Shown here piece by piece: positions 59,740 to 64,000 of a stretch of DNA of 64,000 bases (the first letter of the stretch is position 1; each line of letters begins with the position of its first letter). A model generated the notes under the pieces. That model made no database searches. It had not been told where the DNA came from and saw nothing but the letters and a program-made list of their open reading frames with translations. The stretch spans positions 87,324,063 through 87,388,062 of the forward strand of contig NC_134545.1 in NCBI RefSeq assembly GCF_050624435.1, given 5' to 3'. Source of the stretch: Tenrec ecaudatus (Eukaryota; Chordata; Mammalia; Afrosoricida; Tenrecidae). The position numbers and the translations under genes are program-made.

Positions 59740-59817
59740 CTAGCCGTGCCCAGACCAGGCTTCCAAAGTGAGTTTCATTTGGTAGCAGCTGTTTCAGTGC
59801 ATTTATCCCGCGGTCAG
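59740..59817 (+). other. SFXN2: Candidate SFXN2 noncoding exon 1
   Basis: The sequence after the GC boxes ends in CGGTCAG followed by the perfect donor GTAAGTG (59818-59824). No ATG opens a credible frame. SFXN2, a mitochondrial serine/one-carbon-family carrier, is the plus-strand neighbour of ARL3 in human as I recall. The name rests on expected synteny plus the donor, not on coding sequence. The start coordinate is approximate. Confidence 0.45.
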
Positions 59818-60117
59818 GTAAGTGCTCTTGGGCAAGAGGCTGCTTGCCACGTCTACTTTCAGTCCCCATGTCCCGGTAGGAAGCTTTGATTTCTTTCTCT
59901 AGACTGGTGGGCTGCAATTTGGGCTGCAGCGTGGGCTGGACGCTGGACCTGCGGAAGCCACGTGGCACAAGGAATGGCCTGGGACTGTCCCATCTGGGTC
60001 CCTAGCACCTTCGAGTGCTAAGCCGAAGGGCGGGGGCGTTTTGGGCTGCGCCCCCACTCCGTACTTTGTGAGAATCTGGGATGAGGGATCCTGGTGGGAG
60101 GGGGAGGAGGTAGTCTG

Positions 60118-60292
60118 TTTCAGGACGCAGTGGTTAAAGCGTCTGAACCCATCAGCCAAGGAAAAAGATTTGACTGGTTGTTTCGGTCAAGATATACCTC
60201 ATTGGAAACCCTATGGTGCAGTCCTATGCTCAGTCCTGTAGGGTCGCAATGAGTGGGAGTTACTGGATGGATGGACAGTGGGTTGGTCCTGA
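60118..60292 (+). mobile_element. AfroSINE, internally shortened
   Basis: ACGCAGTGGTTAAAGCGTC is the head and AGGGTCGCAATGAGTGGG the tail. Part of the middle is missing. Confidence 0.75.
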
Positions 60293-60396
60293 ATTATTTG
60301 TGCATCCAACCAATTCTTAAACATGAGCTGCTTGCATGCCTATTTCAGAACCTTGTAGAGAAAAAATTCAGTTCAGAACCTGTGCACCATCTCTAC

Positions 60397-60565
60397 AAGG
60401 ACCCCGATGGCACTGTGGTTAAGAGCTCAGGTGCTAACAGAAAGGTCAGCAGATCAAACCCATCAGCAGTGTAAGAGAGACAGTCTCCTGTGTGGATTAC
60501 AGCCTTGGAAATCCTATAAGAGTTGTTCTACTCCATCCTGTAGGATCACTGTAACTGAATGACAT
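60397..60565 (+). mobile_element. AfroSINE
   Basis: From CCCCGATGGCACTGTGGTTA to GTAGGATCACTGTAACTGAA. Confidence 0.8.
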
Positions 60566-61061
60566 GCCAAACGACCATCTCCAGTCATCTCTAGCTTGAT
60601 GGCCTTTTTGTGAAACAGGCAAGGCACATTCCTCTGAGTTGTGTCTGTGCCTAGCATTATGGTTCCCTTGAAATGACAAGAGTGTATGTGCCAACTCAAT
60701 TAATCATTAATCTCACTCCCCCGCTAGCTGTAACCAGGTTTTGCACCAAACCTCACCTATCTCAGTGGTCCCTGTGCAAACCTTATCGAGTCTGGCTGCC
60801 TGGTGTGATGTTCCACTTTGCTCTAGGCAGGTAATCATGGGTAGAGAAAATGATCTGCACTTTCCCCCATTTCCAGAGAAGACCCCAGAGAAGGTTTGGA
60901 AGCTTCTTCCCTGAGCTGTGTTACTATTTGCTGCAGTGTCTACGTCCAGGGCTCTATGGGAGGGGCGAGCAGTCCTACACTAGTGGCAGTAGGTTATCCC
61001 CCTCTTTCTCTTGTTCCTTACCTTTTGCTTAGAAAACAAGTAGGCTGTAGTGGAAGGAGAA

Positions 61062-61135
61062 GGAGCCTTGCGGCATGGTGGTTAAGTACTTGGTTGCTAA
61101 CGGAAAGGCTGAGGCTTCAAACCCACCAGCGCATC

Positions 61136-61214
<79 letters not shown>

Positions 61215-61305
61215 CTTCCAGGAAACTGGAAGGGCAGCCCTCCTCTGACCTGCAGGGTGGCTGTGAGTCAGAATCAACTTGACAGCAATGAGTGTTGAAA
61301 TGGGT
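61062..61305 (+). mobile_element. AfroSINE carrying a 71-bp GA repeat
   Basis: The head is GGAGCCTTGCGGCATGGTGG and the tail GAGTCAGAATCAACTTGACA. The internal GAGAGA motif of the SINE has grown to about 35 pure GA units at 61139-61209. Confidence 0.9.
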
Positions 61306-61389
61306 TGGTAGAAAGAAACTGTCCAGGTGATCCTAAGCCAAGCCTCATGACCCTGGAGAAGGAAGACCCTGGTTAGCATCAGCTTTTGG

Positions 61390-61570
61390 GGGGACTGGAT
61401 CTTATGGGTTAAGGCATTGAACTGCTGACTGTAAGGTTGGTGATTCTAACTACCTGCTGCCCCAGGGGAGAAAAAGGAGGCTGTCTGCTACCTTTAAGAT
61501 TTATCATCCCTGAAACTCTACACAGGGTCGTGGTGAATCAGAATGGGCTCAGTGGGGGTGGGTTTCTTGA
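61390..61570 (+). mobile_element. AfroSINE
   Basis: A diverged copy; TGGGTTAAGGCATTGAACTG and GGGTCGTGGTGAATCAGAAT are recognisable. Confidence 0.7.
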
Positions 61571-61599
61571 TTTATATCAACTTGAGGTTTTAGTACAGG

Positions 61600-61680
61600 G
61601 CACCGAGCTGCCTGTGGACCTCTCTGGACCTCTCTGGGCTTCCGCTTCCCTTTCTGTGAACCGAGGGATTAGGCTAATGC
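61600..61680 (+). repeat. MIR fragment
   Basis: CCTCTCTGGGCTTCCGCTTC followed by TTTCTGTGAACCGAGGGATT fits the MIR core end. Confidence 0.45.
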
Positions 61681-62734
61681 AATTGAACATTTTCTCACCC
61701 TGGGAAGCAACAGGAGGTACTGGACAATCACCTATTTGATTTCTAGCTCCTCCTTGTTCTCAGGAGTGGGGCCACCCTGTTTGGGAGCTGAGAGAACAGT
61801 AGTGGAAGAAAAGTTAGAGACGACCTGTAGTTCAAGGAGCCTTGAACTCAGAACCTTCGATGCTCTACTGCTAACCAAAACATTAGGGGGCTGGAACACA
61901 CCCAGCCACTTGTTAAGATACCTCGGGGAAGAAAGAAAAGCCCTCTGGAGCACCCCTGCTCTGACCCATCACTCGCTGTGAAGCAAGTCTGCTGCTGGCC
62001 ATTCCAGAACCAAGTCAGATGCTGAGTTTGACTTGCAAAAAGTGACATTGCCCAAAGACCCAAGAATAAGTTGTAGCTATTTCATGAAGGCAGCTGAGAC
62101 AATGACCCACACCGACCTGGGCCCCTGCTTAGGAGCTCGGCCGCATGATCAAGGGAGGCTGACTTGAATCAAGTCACTAAATAACAAGGCAGTGATCATT
62201 GCAAAAGCCCCAGATCCTGCTAAGGAGAAGCCCGGGGTGCCCTGGGGATGTAACTGGCTTGACTTCCCTCTAGAGCCTCCAAGAGGTTCCAGGTCCTCTG
62301 TCCTGAAGAGAGGAGGGGCAACTTAGAGGGTGGGTGGACGGTGGGCGTGTGGGAGTGCACCCCACAGAGAATTTAGATTTTGTTTTTTTTAAAAAGCCCA
62401 CCTTGCTTGCCTTTCCTTTCGCAGAAGACAGGAGCTGGGCTGCACCCCCCACCCCCTGAACTCTGTAAGGAAGGCAAAGGTTCTTGCATAATTTAGCAAA
62501 TGGTTTCCCCGTTGTGGTGGGCGTGGCAGAAGGGTGGGGGACTTTTCAAATGCTGAGCTGGACAGTGGAGAGGTGGCAGAGAAGGACTGAAGGGGTGGGT
62601 GGTTGGGTGATGGGGGGGGGGGGTAGCACTTGACTCAGTCTACTTTCTCCAGTGGCTTCTGGAAGCTGAGGTGGTGTAATCGACGGGGCCAGGCCGACTG
62701 CGTTTAGAGTCAGGGCAGGAACCCTTGCTCCTTC

Positions 62735-62900
62735 ACTAACCCAGAGGTTAGCGGGTCCAGCCCCTCAGCTGCTCTGTGGGAGAAACCACGTGGTCACCTG
62801 CTCCTGTAGAGGTTATAGCTTTGGAAACCATATGGGGCAGTGGAATTCTACTCCGTCTTATAGGGGTCACGACAAGTTGAAATCATACAACAGAGTCTGG
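62735..62900 (+). mobile_element. AfroSINE lacking its head
   Basis: TCAGCTGCTCTGTGGGAGAA and GGGGTCACGACAAGTTGAAA mark the middle and end. Confidence 0.75.
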
Positions 62901-63425
62901 AGAAATGAGTTCTTGCCCCTCCTCCCACTCTTGGGTTCAACTGGGACTAAGCGAGAGGACTTTGGTCTTTGAATCAGCCTGCCAGACACTGAGTCAGCCT
63001 GTCCTGGAGGGCAGAACCCAGCGCTACCGTGTGGGCTTCCCGGGGACAGGAGACAGGCAGGCAGAGTTTGGGCAGTGGCTACTTGTGCCTGGCTAATGCC
63101 TGCTGCCTACTGACATCAAGGCTGGCAGGGCCGCTGTGGTGACTTCAAGCTGGGCCTCTCCGGGCTCCTTCCACGGCCAAAATGACATGCCCCTTGGCAA
63201 GCCAACCAGCTGACATGTCTCTCATTCTAAGAAAGATTGTGAAATCGCCTCACAGGAGGAGAGAGACCCAAGTCACAGGCTTGCTCGAGTCACACCTGTT
63301 GTCCCTCCAAGAAGTAACGGCAGTGAGGAGGGTGGAGGCACGTGGTACCACCCAGAGGAAAAGCTGAGAGCCGAGCATGTCCTTTGGACTTGGGTCCCCG
63401 ACTTGAGAACCTCCTGGCTCTAGAG

Positions 63426-63569
63426 CAGCGGTTCTCAACCTTCCTCGGGCTGCAACGCTTCATATAGTTCCTCATGTGGCAGTGACCCCCAACCATAACA
63501 TTATTTTCATTGCTACTCAACTAATTTTGCTACCCAAAGGGGTCATGACCTACAGGTTGAGAATCGCTG
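63426..63569 (+). mobile_element. SPIN-like hAT transposon, copy 7, internally deleted
   Basis: A 144-bp form with ends CAGCGGTTCTCAACC and AGGTTGAGAATCGCTG. The CTGTGAAAGGGTC block is missing. The flanks CTCTAGAG and CTCCAGAG match at 7 of 8 positions and fit the hAT target consensus. Confidence 0.93.
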
Positions 63570-64000
63570 CTCCAGAGGAAGGCAGCTTCAGAGGCCCGTG
63601 AAGTTTTCTCAGGACCTAAGAGGTGAAGCCCTTCCTCCAGCAGGGGCACAGGAAGTCTCCCCCAAGAGCAGGTGATCTGAACTTGGGCTTCTAGCCTCCT
63701 AAACTGTGACAAAATAAATCTACATTCAGTAAAGCAAAAACATCATCGTCATCAGAATAAAATTAAAATGGACCACCACTCTCTTTCCCCCCTCTGTTGG
63801 CTGTCCCCCCCAGCCCCCATCTCTCTGGTTGCTCATTTTGTGTGTGTGCTGGGTGGGGGGAGGGGGGAGTCCCTTCTTCAGCATGTTTCTAGAATGGGGT
63901 GCTACTTCAGGTGTGCCCTCAGCTTTTCACTGGGAAATGCTCTTACGGCCCCAGTGCTGCTGACTCTGTCATCTGCTTCTAGCCCAGGCCTCTCTGCTCT

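Larger units (their letters stand above)
58880..60060. promoter_or_regulatory. CpG island spanning a two-way promoter
   Basis: CG dinucleotides and GC content rise sharply here compared with the flanking introns. The island covers ARL3 exon 1 and a candidate plus-strand first exon, with no interspersed repeats from about 58.5 to 60.1 kb. In human ARL3 and SFXN2 lie head to head a short distance apart (recalled), which fits. Long frames on both strands here are composition effects. Confidence 0.85.
59818..64000 (+). other. Presumed SFXN2 intron 1 (runs off the window)
   Basis: I searched this stretch for the SFXN2 N-terminal coding exon, whose family start I recall as MEADLSGFNIDAPRWDQ-like, and saw nothing matching on the plus strand. 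It holds AfroSINE copies, a MIR, a long GA microsatellite and a SPIN copy. The remainder is unique intronic DNA with G-rich runs near 62610 and 63855. Confidence 0.4.

Noticed and set aside
61139-61209. CRISPR-like array
   Set aside because: It is a dinucleotide microsatellite without spacers; the same holds for the CA and GT tracts at 23169, 41966 and 56101.
59818-64000. SFXN2 coding exons
   Set aside because: No plus-strand translation resembles the sideroflexin N-terminus; the coding part presumably starts beyond the window.

Overview
The window is vertebrate nuclear DNA, most likely from a tenrec such as Echinops telfairi. It contains long introns with GT-AG boundaries and a CpG island. 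Many tRNA-derived SINEs match the AfroSINE family, and there are BovB-like RTE LINE fragments of the afrotherian type. Seven short copies match the non-autonomous SPIN hAT transposon. AfroSINEs point to Afrotheria, and from memory SPIN is known within Afrotheria from the tenrec but not from elephant or hyrax. The species call is inference from repeats, not from a database match.

One protein-coding gene is complete: ARL3, a small ciliary GTPase, on the minus strand. Its six coding exons run from 59373 down to 15351 and join without a break into 182 residues, the usual family length. All five introns are phase 0 with canonical GT-AG ends. The start codon is the last codon of exon 1, inside a CpG island at about 58.9-60.1 kb. 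That island looks like a two-way promoter. A noncoding first exon with a clean splice donor (about 59.74-59.82 kb, plus strand) is probably the start of SFXN2, the head-to-head neighbour of ARL3 in human as I remember it. No SFXN2 coding exon is visible before the window ends. TRIM8 should lie beyond the left edge, and I see none of its exons.

Layout: 1-2.1 kb is unique intergenic DNA. 2.1-14 kb is repeat-rich intergenic DNA, with a large RTE copy at 6.3-9.3 kb and a GC-rich candidate regulatory block at 11.4-12.6 kb. 15.0-59.4 kb is ARL3. Intron 3 (17.7 kb) is the largest and holds antisense L1, a triple-nested insertion and an inverted duplication. 59.4-59.8 kb is the shared promoter, and 59.8-64 kb is the presumed SFXN2 intron 1. 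The rest is mostly SINEs, LINE tails and a few DNA transposons, often nested, so the order of insertions can be read.

I found no new gene system. The points most worth a second look are an RFX X-box between the two promoters, a 446-bp inverted duplication within intron 3, a SPIN copy later hit by a LINE tail, and two insertions that left little more than a poly(A) tail between target-site duplications.
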